NCBI GenBank assembly: GCA_011056825.1 | Contig: DSBH01000086.1 | Coordinates: 1 to 5,954 of the forward strand | Direction of reading: 5' to 3' | Length of the DNA stretch: 5,954 bases | From: Deltaproteobacteria bacterium | GTDB taxonomy: Bacteria > Desulfobacterota > Syntrophia > Syntrophales > UBA2210 | Shown: positions 1-5,213 of the stretch, one piece after another | How the letters are laid out: each line of letters starts with the position of its first letter | Position numbering within the stretch: position 1 is the first letter of the stretch | Translations under genes and position numbers: made by a program | Notes under the pieces: generated by a model | Seen by the model: only the letters and a program-made list of their open reading frames with translations | What the model was told of the DNA's origin: nothing | The model's database searches: none

Positions 1-18
1 GATTGTAATATCCGCCAT
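1..18 (-). CDS. Start of an unidentified gene downstream of the second AHAS pair (partial)
   Basis: Only the first six codons (M-A-D-I-T-I) lie in the window; the rest continues past position 1. The start is supported by a GGAG ribosome binding site at 30-27, eight bases before the ATG, and by its position 28 bases after the stop of the preceding AHAS small-subunit gene with no terminator between. It is therefore probably the next cistron of the same transcript. Genes that often follow ilvBN in such operons are ilvC (ketol-acid reductoisomerase) and leuA. Six residues are not enough to choose, so no function is assigned. Confidence 0.6.
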
Positions 19-46
19 TGTCTTGTCTCCTTGTTATTGTTGCCTT

Positions 47-520
47 TTATAAAACCACCACGCCCGATCGACTCATGTCTTCCATACCAAGCGCTTCCAG
101 CGCAGTCAACGCCTGATCGATTTCACCAGTTTCACCTGTTATCTCCAGCAACAGGCGGTCGGAAGACTCGTCGAGAACACGGCACCGTAAAGAATCCAGA
201 GTCTTCATCACGTTATTCCTGGTCTCGCGGTCAATCCTGACGCGTATCAGCGCCATTTCCCGCTGGATCGCATTTTTCTCCTTGACGCGTATCACGTCGA
301 CCACGTCGATGAGTTTTTTCATCTCTTTTTCAATCTTGACGATCGTTGCCGTATCGCCCTTGGCGACCATGGTTATTTTCGTAATGTCGGGATTCATGGT
401 CACGTTGGCGCTGATGTTTTCTATATTGAATCCCTTGGCGCTCAAAATACCCGATATGCGGGCCAGAACGTCCGGCTTGTTTTTTACCAGAAGTGAAATA
501 GTGTGATTTCTGACATTCAT
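47..520 (-). CDS. ilvN: Acetolactate synthase small (regulatory) subunit, copy B
   Basis: Regulatory subunit of acetohydroxyacid synthase (AHAS). It activates the large subunit and normally carries the valine feedback site in the cytoplasmic complex. The protein is 157 residues, the usual length of IlvH/long IlvN proteins. An N-terminal ACT domain spans about residues 5-80 (TISLLVKNKPDVLAR, then GFNIENIS at 31-38). The C-terminal AHAS small-subunit domain follows (QREMALIRVRI, ending in SGVVVL). The start is ATG at 520, with AAGGA about ten bases upstream. It lies 64 bases after the copy B large-subunit stop, so the two are cotranscribed. Odd feature: residue 17 is Asp (codon GAC at 472-470), where E. 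coli IlvH has Gly14 and copy A here has Gly19. From memory, replacement of Gly14 in E. coli IlvH weakens valine inhibition. Asn32 matches IlvH Asn29 and is kept. Reduced valine sensitivity is therefore plausible but is inference. Family assignment is secure. Confidence 0.95.
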   Translation of the reverse strand: MNVRNHTISLLVKNKPDVLARISGILSAKGFNIENISANVTMNPDITKITMVAKGDTATIVKIEKEMKKLIDVVDVIRVKEKNAIQREMALIRVRIDRETRNNVMKTLDSLRCRVLDESSDRLLLEITGETGEIDQALTALEALGMEDMSRSGVVVL

Positions 521-584
521 GGTATCCGATTCCTTTCGTGATTATGCTGTTATTCCGCAGCCGGCGAGGGCGACCGTCGTCTCG

Positions 585-2288
585 CTACAGACCGGTTTCT
601 CGTCCCAGCTGCATTTCGGTCAAGGCGGCGCCGGGATTGACCATGGGATAGACCTTCTCTTCCGGTTCAACGAGGAAATCCATAATAACCGGTCCGGACG
701 CTTCTATTCCCTTTTTCAGAACGGATTCCACCTCGTCGGGATCAGCCGTTCGCAACCCGAGCGCGCCGTAGGCCTCGGCAAGTTTGACGAAATCCGGTAC
801 CTGACCGCTGATGTTAGTATGTGAATAGCGTTTTTCATAAAACAGTTCCTGCCACTGCCTTACCATCCCCAGGTACCCGTTATTGAGAATCACGATCTTC
901 ACGGGAAGGTTGTGTTTCACCGCCGTGGCAAGCTCCTGGATATTCATCTGAATACTTCCGTCTCCCGCGATATCGACCACCAACCGATCGGGAAAGGCGA
1001 CCTGGGCGCCGATGGCGGCGGGAAATCCGTATCCCATCGTGCCGAGCCCTCCCGAGGTGAGAAAGGTGTTCGGTTCGTTAAACCGGTAAAACTGGGCGGT
1101 CCACATCTGGTTCTGCCCCACTTCCGTGGCGATGATGGCGTTCCCCCCCGTCAGCCGGTTCAGCGTTTCGATAACCATCTGAGGTTTTATGAGCTCGCCC
1201 CGGGTGTAGGTCAGCGCGCCCTCTCCCCGCCACGTTTCGATCTGGTCGAGCCAGTGCCTGCGGGATTCCCTGAGATCTTCCAGACCGTTGTTGCCTAGCA
1301 TGGTATTCAGTTGAACAAGGGCGGACTTGCAGTCGCTCACGATGGGGAGGTGTACCAGGACATTCTTGTTTATGGAAGTGGCGTCCACGTCGACCTGAAT
1401 GATTTTCGCCCGGGGAGCGAAGGTCGACAGTTTCCCCGTCACGCGGTCGGAAAAACGCACACCCAGGGTGACCAGAAGATCGCAATTGCTCACGGCCATG
1501 TTGGCGTAATACATGCCGTGCATGCCGACCATGCCGAGCCAGAGAGGGTCGTCAGCGGGAAACGAACCCAGACCCATGAGAGTGGAGGCCACGGGCATTT
1601 TTACCTTGCGGACGAACTCGCGAAGTTCTTCGGAAGCCCGACCTCGAAGAACGCCGCCTCCCACAAGAATAACAGGGTTCTTTGCTTCCTTAAGCATGGC
1701 CACCGTTTGCTCCAGGTCAGCCGTATCGGGCAGGAATACCGGTTCCTTTCTGGCCTGTCTTTTTGCGGGAACGTCCTGGTATTCCATCCTGGCCTGCATG
1801 ACATCCTTGGGAAGGTCGACAAGCACGGGACCCGGCCGTCCGGAGGAGGCAATATAGAAGGCCTCGCGGATGGTTCTGGCCAGTTCATCAACTCTTCTGA
1901 CCAGGAAATTGTGTTTCGTACAGGGACGGGTAATACCGATGATGTCGGCTTCCTGGAAGGCGTCGGTGCCGATGAATTGAGTGGGAACCTGCCCCGTCAG
2001 AATAACCATGGGAATAGAGTCCATGAAGGCCGTGGTAATTCCCGTTATCGTATTCGTCGCCCCCGGTCCCGAGGTGACGATACAGACCCCGGTCTTGCCC
2101 GACGCCCGCGCGTAACCGTCAGCGGCGTGAGTCACCCCCTGTTCATGCCGCGCGAGAATATGACGTATCGGCGACTGGAACAACTGGTCGTAAATGTCGA
2201 GCACCGAACCACCGGGGTAACCGAAAATCGTATCCACCCCTTCTTCCATCAGCGTTCGAACCAGAATTTGAGCACCGTTAAGTTCCAC
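585..2288 (-). CDS. ilvB: Acetolactate synthase large (catalytic) subunit, copy B (Trp-containing, isoleucine-capable type)
   Basis: Thiamine-diphosphate and FAD enzyme. It condenses two pyruvates to 2-acetolactate (Val/Leu route) or pyruvate plus 2-ketobutyrate to 2-aceto-2-hydroxybutyrate (Ile route). At 567 residues it is full length. The N-terminal TPP domain has GYPGG at 24-28, the catalytic Glu49 in RHEQ, and SGPGATN at 73-79. The central FAD-associated domain carries VRFSDR near 277-282. The C-terminal TPP domain has GDGS at 442-445 and NN at 469-470, the diphosphate/Mg2+ motif. MVRQWQ contains Trp479 (codon 854-852), the equivalent of E. coli AHAS II Trp464, which favours 2-ketobutyrate. 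The start is GTG at 2288, chosen because AGGAGG lies seven bases upstream; no ATG fits. It follows an Ile-codon attenuator and precedes its small subunit by 64 bases. Function is secure; the substrate bias is inferred from one residue plus the leader. Confidence 0.97.
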   Translation of the reverse strand: MELNGAQILVRTLMEEGVDTIFGYPGGSVLDIYDQLFQSPIRHILARHEQGVTHAADGYARASGKTGVCIVTSGPGATNTITGITTAFMDSIPMVILTGQVPTQFIGTDAFQEADIIGITRPCTKHNFLVRRVDELARTIREAFYIASSGRPGPVLVDLPKDVMQARMEYQDVPAKRQARKEPVFLPDTADLEQTVAMLKEAKNPVILVGGGVLRGRASEELREFVRKVKMPVASTLMGLGSFPADDPLWLGMVGMHGMYYANMAVSNCDLLVTLGVRFSDRVTGKLSTFAPRAKIIQVDVDATSINKNVLVHLPIVSDCKSALVQLNTMLGNNGLEDLRESRRHWLDQIETWRGEGALTYTRGELIKPQMVIETLNRLTGGNAIIATEVGQNQMWTAQFYRFNEPNTFLTSGGLGTMGYGFPAAIGAQVAFPDRLVVDIAGDGSIQMNIQELATAVKHNLPVKIVILNNGYLGMVRQWQELFYEKRYSHTNISGQVPDFVKLAEAYGALGLRTADPDEVESVLKKGIEASGPVIMDFLVEPEEKVYPMVNPGAALTEMQLGRETGL

Positions 2289-2295
2289 AATTATA

Positions 2296-2301
2296 CCTCC
2301 T
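2296..2301 (-). promoter_or_regulatory. Ribosome binding site deciding the GTG start of copy B ilvB
   Basis: AGGAGG is a near-complete anti-16S match and lies seven bases before the GTG at 2288. It fixes a non-ATG start for the large subunit. Confidence 0.85.
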
Positions 2302-2370
2302 CACTATCTGTAACTTCATTGATATTGTCGCGCCCGTATGAGAATCGTTCCCTCCCTTGGGCACACGGCG

Positions 2371-2409
2371 TTTCGACGGTGATGCCGCCTGCCGCGCATG
2401 CCGTCGAAA
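2371..2409 (-). repeat. Stem-loop in the copy B leader, just after the attenuator
   Basis: TTTCGACGG and CCGTCGAAA form a perfect 9-bp stem around a 21-base GC-rich centre that can add an inner ATGC/GCAT helix. In the RNA the 5' arm overlaps the last U residues after the attenuator stem. It lies about 80 bases before the copy B ribosome binding site and has no U tract, so it is not a terminator. It may protect the 5' end of the read-through or processed mRNA; that role is inference. Confidence 0.5.
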
Positions 2410-2411
2410 AT

Positions 2412-2446
2412 AAAAAACCGCTGCCGAAGAGCCGGCAGCGGTTTTT
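2412..2446 (-). terminator. Intrinsic terminator (attenuator) of the copy B leader
   Basis: A perfect 14-bp stem, AAAAACCGCTGCCG (5' arm at 2446-2433) with its complement at 2426-2413, encloses a 6-base loop. It is followed by a U tract (six T, A, then four T). It begins 18 bases after the stop of the Ile-rich leader peptide and lies 123 bases before the large-subunit start. That is the expected place for a transcription attenuator rather than the end of the upstream operon. It may also stop read-through from copy A. The antiterminator partner is less clear: the best I see is CCGG plus GCG within leader codons about 2482-2473, pairing with CGC and CCGG of the stem and leaving a 2-base bulge. 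Confidence 0.88.
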
Positions 2447-2464
2447 ATCTTCTATGTCCAAAGA

Positions 2465-2545
2465 TCAGACCATCGCCCGGCCCTCCCGGTAAGCGGAGGA
2501 AATAATAATTACGCCGATAATTATTATTGTGTTCTCAACGACCAC
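2465..2545 (-). CDS. Ile-rich attenuator leader peptide upstream of copy B
   Basis: A short ORF of 26 codons starts with GTG at 2545, with GAGG (2558-2555) nine bases upstream, and ends with TGA at 2467-2465. Residues 7-15 are I-I-I-I-G-V-I-I-I, using ATA ATA ATT ATC then ATT ATT ATT; Val also occurs at residues 2, 3, 12 and 26. Seven Ile codons in nine positions, directly before an intrinsic terminator and an AHAS operon, is the mark of ribosome-mediated attenuation. When charged tRNA-Ile is scarce the ribosome stalls in the Ile run and termination is relieved. It resembles E. coli ilvL in role, but has no Leu codon. It is too short for standard gene finders. I am confident that it is a leader peptide; the exact start codon is less certain. 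Confidence 0.85.
   Translation of the reverse strand: MVVENTIIIIGVIIISSAYREGRAMV
2501..2528 (-). repeat. Inverted repeat formed by the Ile control codons themselves
   Basis: AATAATAATTA and TAATTATTATT form a perfect 11-bp stem around a 6-base centre. The 5' arm is the first Ile run of the leader peptide and the 3' arm the second. A ribosome reading the leader must open it, so it can serve as the pause or '1:2' hairpin of the attenuator. The stem is pure A/T and therefore weak. The dyad may be a by-product of AT-rich Ile codons in both runs. Confidence 0.6.
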
Positions 2546-2585
2546 GGCAATGAACCTCGCGCATCTCGAATCATGTAACGTGCCC

Positions 2586-2614
2586 TGTCTAGCAGGTGAA
2601 CCTCACCCTGTCAA
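2586..2614 (-). promoter_or_regulatory. Sigma-70-type promoter for the copy B leader and operon
   Basis: A perfect -35 TTGACA (2614-2609) is separated by exactly 17 bases from a weak -10 TAGACA (2591-2586). Predicted transcription starts near 2579, giving about 34 bases before the leader GTG. The spacer holds a 5-3-5 dyad (GGTGA/TCACC at 2595-2607), and GACAGGG occurs twice, once at each hexamer. The promoter lies 65 bases after the copy A small-subunit stop, so copy B can be expressed independently. Confidence 0.7.
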
Positions 2615-2679
2615 GATAATAATCAAGTCGTGAAGCAGTGAAAAGGCGCCTTTGCGAACCTGTTACCCGTAAGCTCCGC

Positions 2680-3171
2680 TCAGGCCCCGCTCTCCAGCGC
2701 AACGGCGCCGGTCCGGGCGATGTCCTTTACGCCCAGGGGGGTGAGAAAATTAAGCACCGTTTCCACGTCTCCCCTGTTCCCCACGACCTGCAGAATACAG
2801 TACGAATCCTTCATGGAGATAACCGTGCATCCGAACATGGTAATCGCCCGTGAAAGTTCAGGACGATTTTTCTCGTCAATCGTAATGCCGATGAGCATCA
2901 TCTCCCGCTTCGCCGAGGTATCGTCTTCAAGCTCGGCAACAGAAATCACGTCCACAAGGCGGTTCAACTGCTTTTTGACCTTTTCCGTGAAAGCCGGATC
3001 AGCCTTGCTCACCGACGTGATGCGGGATACCTTGGGAGAAATTGTTTCGGCAACACACAGGCTTTCGATATTGTAGCCGAGTCTTCCAAACACACCGGCC
3101 ACACGTGCCAGAACGCCGGGCCTGTTGTTGACGAGCATTGAAATGACATGTTCTTTCACTTCGTTTTTCAC
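2680..3171 (-). CDS. ilvN: Acetolactate synthase small (regulatory) subunit, copy A
   Basis: Regulatory AHAS subunit of 163 residues, the same length class as E. coli IlvH. The N-terminal ACT domain (about residues 8-82) shows VISMLVNNRPGVLARVAG and GYNIESL. Gly19 and Asn34 match IlvH Gly14 and Asn29 of the valine site, so normal valine feedback is expected. The C-terminal small-subunit domain begins near REMMLIGITI and ends DIARTGAVAL. The start is GTG at 3171, supported by AAGGAG seven bases upstream. It follows the copy A large subunit after a 71-base gap containing a stem-loop, and no terminator separates the two. Downstream lies the independent promoter of copy B. It could equally be named ilvH. 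Family assignment is secure. Confidence 0.95.
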   Translation of the reverse strand: MKNEVKEHVISMLVNNRPGVLARVAGVFGRLGYNIESLCVAETISPKVSRITSVSKADPAFTEKVKKQLNRLVDVISVAELEDDTSAKREMMLIGITIDEKNRPELSRAITMFGCTVISMKDSYCILQVVGNRGDVETVLNFLTPLGVKDIARTGAVALESGA

Positions 3172-3205
3172 GTTCCTGCTCCTTCATTTTCGACGTTTAT
3201 TCGCA

Positions 3206-3232
3206 GCGGCGGTCTCATGATTCATCCGCCGC
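3206..3232 (-). repeat. Intercistronic stem-loop between copy A large and small subunit genes
   Basis: GCGGCGG and CCGCCGC form a perfect 7-bp GC-only stem with a 13-base loop in the 71-base gap. No U tract follows, so it is not an intrinsic terminator. A role in mRNA processing or in setting subunit ratio is possible but unsupported. Confidence 0.5.
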
Positions 3233-3242
3233 ATTCTTCCGA

Positions 3243-4919
3243 TTACTCCGACCGGCCGTAGATCATTTCCACATTCGATTTTCCCGGAGGAATGATGGGG
3301 TAGACGTAATTATTCTCGTCCACGACAACTTCCAGGAGGAAGGGGCCCTCGGAACCGCACAGTTTTTCAATGCCTTTCCGGGGATCTTCGGCGGCAACCT
3401 TTTCCGACGGTATACCAAATCCTTTTGCTATCTCGGTAATATCAACCAGGTCGGAAAGCCTGCTGTCGCGGTACCGCGAATTGTAAAAATGATGCTGTAT
3501 CTGCCTGATCATTCCCAGGTTGCCGTTGTTGAACACGACGATCTTGACGGGGATGTTGTAGAAACCGATGGTTGCCAGTTCCTGAATGTTCATGAAGAAT
3601 CCCCCGTCACCGGTAAAGACGACCACCTCGTGGTCGATGGCGCCTATCCTCGCGCCCATGGAAGCGGGGACGCTGAAACCCATGGTTCCCAAGCCTCCCG
3701 GAGTTATCAACCCGCGGGGTATCTTCACTTTCCAGCTGCGGATCGCCCATATCTGGTTCAAGCCGACGTCGGTGACGGCAATGGTTTTTTCGGGCATGCA
3801 TTCCTGCACCATCCGGATGCACTCGCCGGCGGGGCCGCATCCATCATCACTCCCTTCTTTTGCTATACGTTCGCGTTCCCTGTCTATGCGGGCAATCCAG
3901 TCTTCCCGCTTTTTCTCGGTTACCAGACCGAGCAGTTCCTGCAGGGCAACCCGGATATCGCTGACGACGGAAATATCCGTCTTGATGTTTTTCCCGATTG
4001 ATGTGGGATCGACATCGATCTGGGCGATGGTCGCCAGCGGCGCGAACTCTTCGATAACAGATGTGGTCCGGTCGCTGAACCGCGCTCCCACGGCGAGAAT
4101 GAAATCCGACTGATGCACTATGCGGTTTGCCAGGTCCGTGCCGTGAGTGCCGATAAGCCCCAGGTTGAAGCCGTTGGGCGTATACACCGAACCAATGCCC
4201 ATCATGGTGGTCACGAAAGGAATATTCCCCTTTTGTATAACGTCGGCAAGTTCAGTAAATGCCTGCGAAAGCTTGACTCCTCCACCGACAAGCAGGACGG
4301 GTCGTTCCGATTCATTCAGGAGACGGGCGATCTGCTTCAGGCGGCGCAGTTCTTCCTCGCCGAAATGGATTTCCTGCTGTTCCAGAAAGCCCCCGCCGCC
4401 CTCTTCGTCGTCATTGCAGCGCGCGGCCAGAACGTCACGGGGCAAGTCGATAACCACGGGCCCGGGACGACCGCTTGTGGCGATGTTTATGGCCTCGCGC
4501 ACCGTGGAAGCCATGTCCCGGACATCCTGGACAAGAAAGCTGTGCTTCGTGATGGGCATGGTGATGCCGATGATGTCAGTTTCCTGGAAAGCGTCGCTCC
4601 CCAGCAGGCCTGTCGTAACCTGTCCCGTCAATGCGATCATCGGTGTTGAATCCATATAGGCGGTCGCGATGCCCGTTACGAGGTTCGTGGCGCCCGGTCC
4701 GGACGTGGCGATGCAGACGCCCACTTTCCCTGTCGCGCGGGCGTATCCATCCGCGGCATGGGCCGCCGCCTGCTCGTGCCTGACAAGAAGGTGCTTGATG
4801 CCGGTTTCGTTTATACAGTCGTGAATGGCGAGCGTACTCGCCCCCGGGTACCCGAAAATTTCTGAGACTCCCTCTTCACTCAATGTGTTCAAAAGTATTT
4901 CAGCACCTGTTCTTTCCAT
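3243..4919 (-). CDS. ilvB: Acetolactate synthase large (catalytic) subunit, copy A (Trp replaced by Ile, valine/leucine type)
   Basis: TPP/FAD-dependent AHAS catalytic subunit making 2-acetolactate from pyruvate. Numbering here is from an upstream in-frame ATG at 4925 (560 residues). An AGGAG at 4930-4926 touches that ATG but lies six bases before the ATG at 4919, so 4919 (558 residues) is the likelier start. The N-terminal TPP domain has GYPGA at 25-29, catalytic Glu51 in RHEQ, and SGPGATN at 75-81. The central domain has ARFSDR at 281-286. The C-terminal TPP domain has GDGG at 439-442 and NN at 466-467. Odd feature: MIRQIQ carries Ile476 (codon ATA, 3500-3498) where copy B and E. coli AHAS II have Trp. 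E. coli AHAS I has Gln there and lacks the 2-ketobutyrate preference. A Val/Leu leader lies upstream and its small subunit downstream. AHAS identity is secure from the complete motif set; another TPP decarboxylase is unlikely given the adjacent ACT subunit. Confidence 0.96.
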   Translation of the reverse strand: MERTGAEILLNTLSEEGVSEIFGYPGASTLAIHDCINETGIKHLLVRHEQAAAHAADGYARATGKVGVCIATSGPGATNLVTGIATAYMDSTPMIALTGQVTTGLLGSDAFQETDIIGITMPITKHSFLVQDVRDMASTVREAINIATSGRPGPVVIDLPRDVLAARCNDDEEGGGGFLEQQEIHFGEEELRRLKQIARLLNESERPVLLVGGGVKLSQAFTELADVIQKGNIPFVTTMMGIGSVYTPNGFNLGLIGTHGTDLANRIVHQSDFILAVGARFSDRTTSVIEEFAPLATIAQIDVDPTSIGKNIKTDISVVSDIRVALQELLGLVTEKKREDWIARIDRERERIAKEGSDDGCGPAGECIRMVQECMPEKTIAVTDVGLNQIWAIRSWKVKIPRGLITPGGLGTMGFSVPASMGARIGAIDHEVVVFTGDGGFFMNIQELATIGFYNIPVKIVVFNNGNLGMIRQIQHHFYNSRYRDSRLSDLVDITEIAKGFGIPSEKVAAEDPRKGIEKLCGSEGPFLLEVVVDENNYVYPIIPPGKSNVEMIYGRSE

Positions 4920-4925
4920 GATCAT

Positions 4926-4930
4926 CTCCT
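4926..4930 (-). promoter_or_regulatory. Ribosome binding site favouring the second ATG of copy A ilvB
   Basis: AGGAG abuts the first in-frame ATG (4925) with no spacer but is six bases from the next in-frame ATG (4919). Normal spacing therefore favours 4919. The two starts differ by only two residues (M-I). Confidence 0.65.
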
Positions 4931-4947
4931 GGTCCGTAATAAATAAT

Positions 4948-4983
4948 AAAAAAAGCCGCCTTCTCCGTGGGAAGCGGCTTTTT
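4948..4983 (-). terminator. Second (proximal) intrinsic terminator of the copy A leader
   Basis: AAAAAGCCGC (4983-4974) pairs with GCGGCTTTTT (4959-4950) around a 14-base centre that can add a few inner pairs (TT with AA, C with G). Seven T residues follow at 4954-4948. It begins four bases after the T run of the first terminator and ends 28 bases before the large-subunit ATG at 4919. Its 5' arm is also fully complementary to the 3' arm of the first terminator. Two intrinsic terminators in series would make a tighter off-state. Confidence 0.75.
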
Positions 4984-4999
4984 CGATAAAAAAAGCCGC
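4974..4999 (-). repeat. Alternative hairpin linking the two copy A terminators
   Basis: GCGGCTTTTT (4999-4990), the 3' arm of terminator 1 plus its U tract, is perfectly complementary over 10 bp to AAAAAGCCGC (4983-4974), the 5' arm of terminator 2, with a 6-base loop. This hairpin cannot coexist with either terminator, so the leader can switch between both terminators formed or one central hairpin. Confidence 0.6.
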
Positions 5000-5021
5000 G
5001 GGCTTTGCGGGGCCCGCGGCT
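4988..5021 (-). terminator. First intrinsic terminator (attenuator) of the copy A leader
   Basis: AGCCGCGGGC (5021-5012) pairs perfectly with GCCCGCGGCT (5003-4994), giving a 10-bp GC-rich stem with an 8-base loop and a run of seven T at 4994-4988. It begins 18 bases after the Val/Leu leader peptide stop, the same distance as in copy B. It is the expected attenuator between promoter and structural gene. Confidence 0.88.
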
Positions 5022-5058
5022 CGATCCATTCGGTGCGTTTCAGAGCGGTCGAGCGGCA
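5015..5058 (-). promoter_or_regulatory. Candidate antiterminator pairing in the copy A leader
   Basis: GCTCGACC (5054-5047, in the last leader codons) pairs with GGATCGAGC (5027-5019) with one bulged A. After one C-C mismatch the helix gains two further GC pairs and a G-U (5058-5056 with 5017-5015). It takes in the outer bases of the 5' arm of terminator 1, so the two structures compete. A ribosome stalled in the Val run (5114-5070) would leave this segment free, while one reaching the stop would cover it. Pairing was found by eye; no energies were computed. Confidence 0.5.
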
Positions 5059-5129
5059 GTCCCCGAGGGTACTACGACGAGTACCTCTACTACTTCAGCA
5101 AGTACCGCTACCACCGATCTGTTTCGCAC
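5040..5129 (-). CDS. Val/Leu-rich attenuator leader peptide upstream of copy A
   Basis: A short ORF of 29 codons starts with GTG at 5129, with GGGAG (5144-5140) ten bases upstream, and ends with TGA at 5042-5040. Residues 6-20 contain nine Val and two Leu (V-V-A-V-L, then V-V-E-V-L-V-V-V), mostly GTA codons; there is no Ile codon. With an intrinsic terminator 18 bases after the stop and an AHAS operon next, this is a leader peptide for ribosome-mediated attenuation sensing charged tRNA-Val and tRNA-Leu. It is the functional counterpart of E. coli ivbL, whose Val/Leu runs control AHAS I; sequence homology is not claimed. No ATG start is available in this frame, so GTG is the best choice. Confidence 0.87.
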   Translation of the reverse strand: MRNRSVVAVLAEVVEVLVVVPSGTAARPL

Positions 5130-5167
5130 GACGTATTTTCTCCCGTGACTCGTGATGATCTGGCTTT

Positions 5168-5194
5168 GTTATACAATGATGTAAGTAATGTCAA
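5168..5194 (-). promoter_or_regulatory. Sigma-70-type promoter for the copy A leader and operon
   Basis: A perfect -35 TTGACA (5194-5189) is followed by -10 TATAAC (5173-5168) with a 15-base spacer; shifting the -10 by two bases to TAACAA gives 17. Predicted start is near 5161, about 31 bases before the leader GTG. The promoter begins only about 20 bases after the PBP stop, with an AT-rich stretch (ATATTTTTT) just upstream of the -35. Confidence 0.75.
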
Positions 5195-5213
5195 GAAAAA
5201 ATATTGCCCGTGC

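Noticed and set aside
1..18. Naming the downstream gene ilvC
   Set aside because: Six residues (M-A-D-I-T-I) do not match a recognisable N-terminus; operon habit alone is not enough.
1311..2492. 393-codon open frame on the plus strand opposite copy B ilvB
   Set aside because: It is an antisense shadow of a strongly supported AHAS gene, shows no recognisable domain, and continues through the attenuator terminator of the other strand.
2524..2574. ATG-started 16-codon ORF overlapping the Ile leader in another frame
   Set aside because: Its ATG lies about five bases from the predicted transcript start, so there is no room for a ribosome binding site, and it has no regulatory codon run. A 9-codon ORF from 2564 was rejected for the same lack of control codons.
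2642..2653. Perfect palindrome AAAGGCGCCTTT after copy A ilvN, considered as an operon terminator
   Set aside because: With a minimum loop only four base pairs remain and only four T residues follow, too weak for an intrinsic terminator. It may be chance or a protein site.
3206..3232. Intercistronic hairpin in copy A as a terminator
   Set aside because: The stem is followed by TGCGAATAAACG, with no U tract.
3489..4659. Several plus-strand open frames of 170-178 codons opposite copy A ilvB
   Set aside because: All are antisense shadows of the AHAS large subunit, overlapping one another in different frames and without family motifs.
4926..5213. T-box or other riboswitch upstream of copy A
   Set aside because: No T-box consensus or specifier-loop layout is seen, and the Val/Leu-rich ORF with terminators explains the region.
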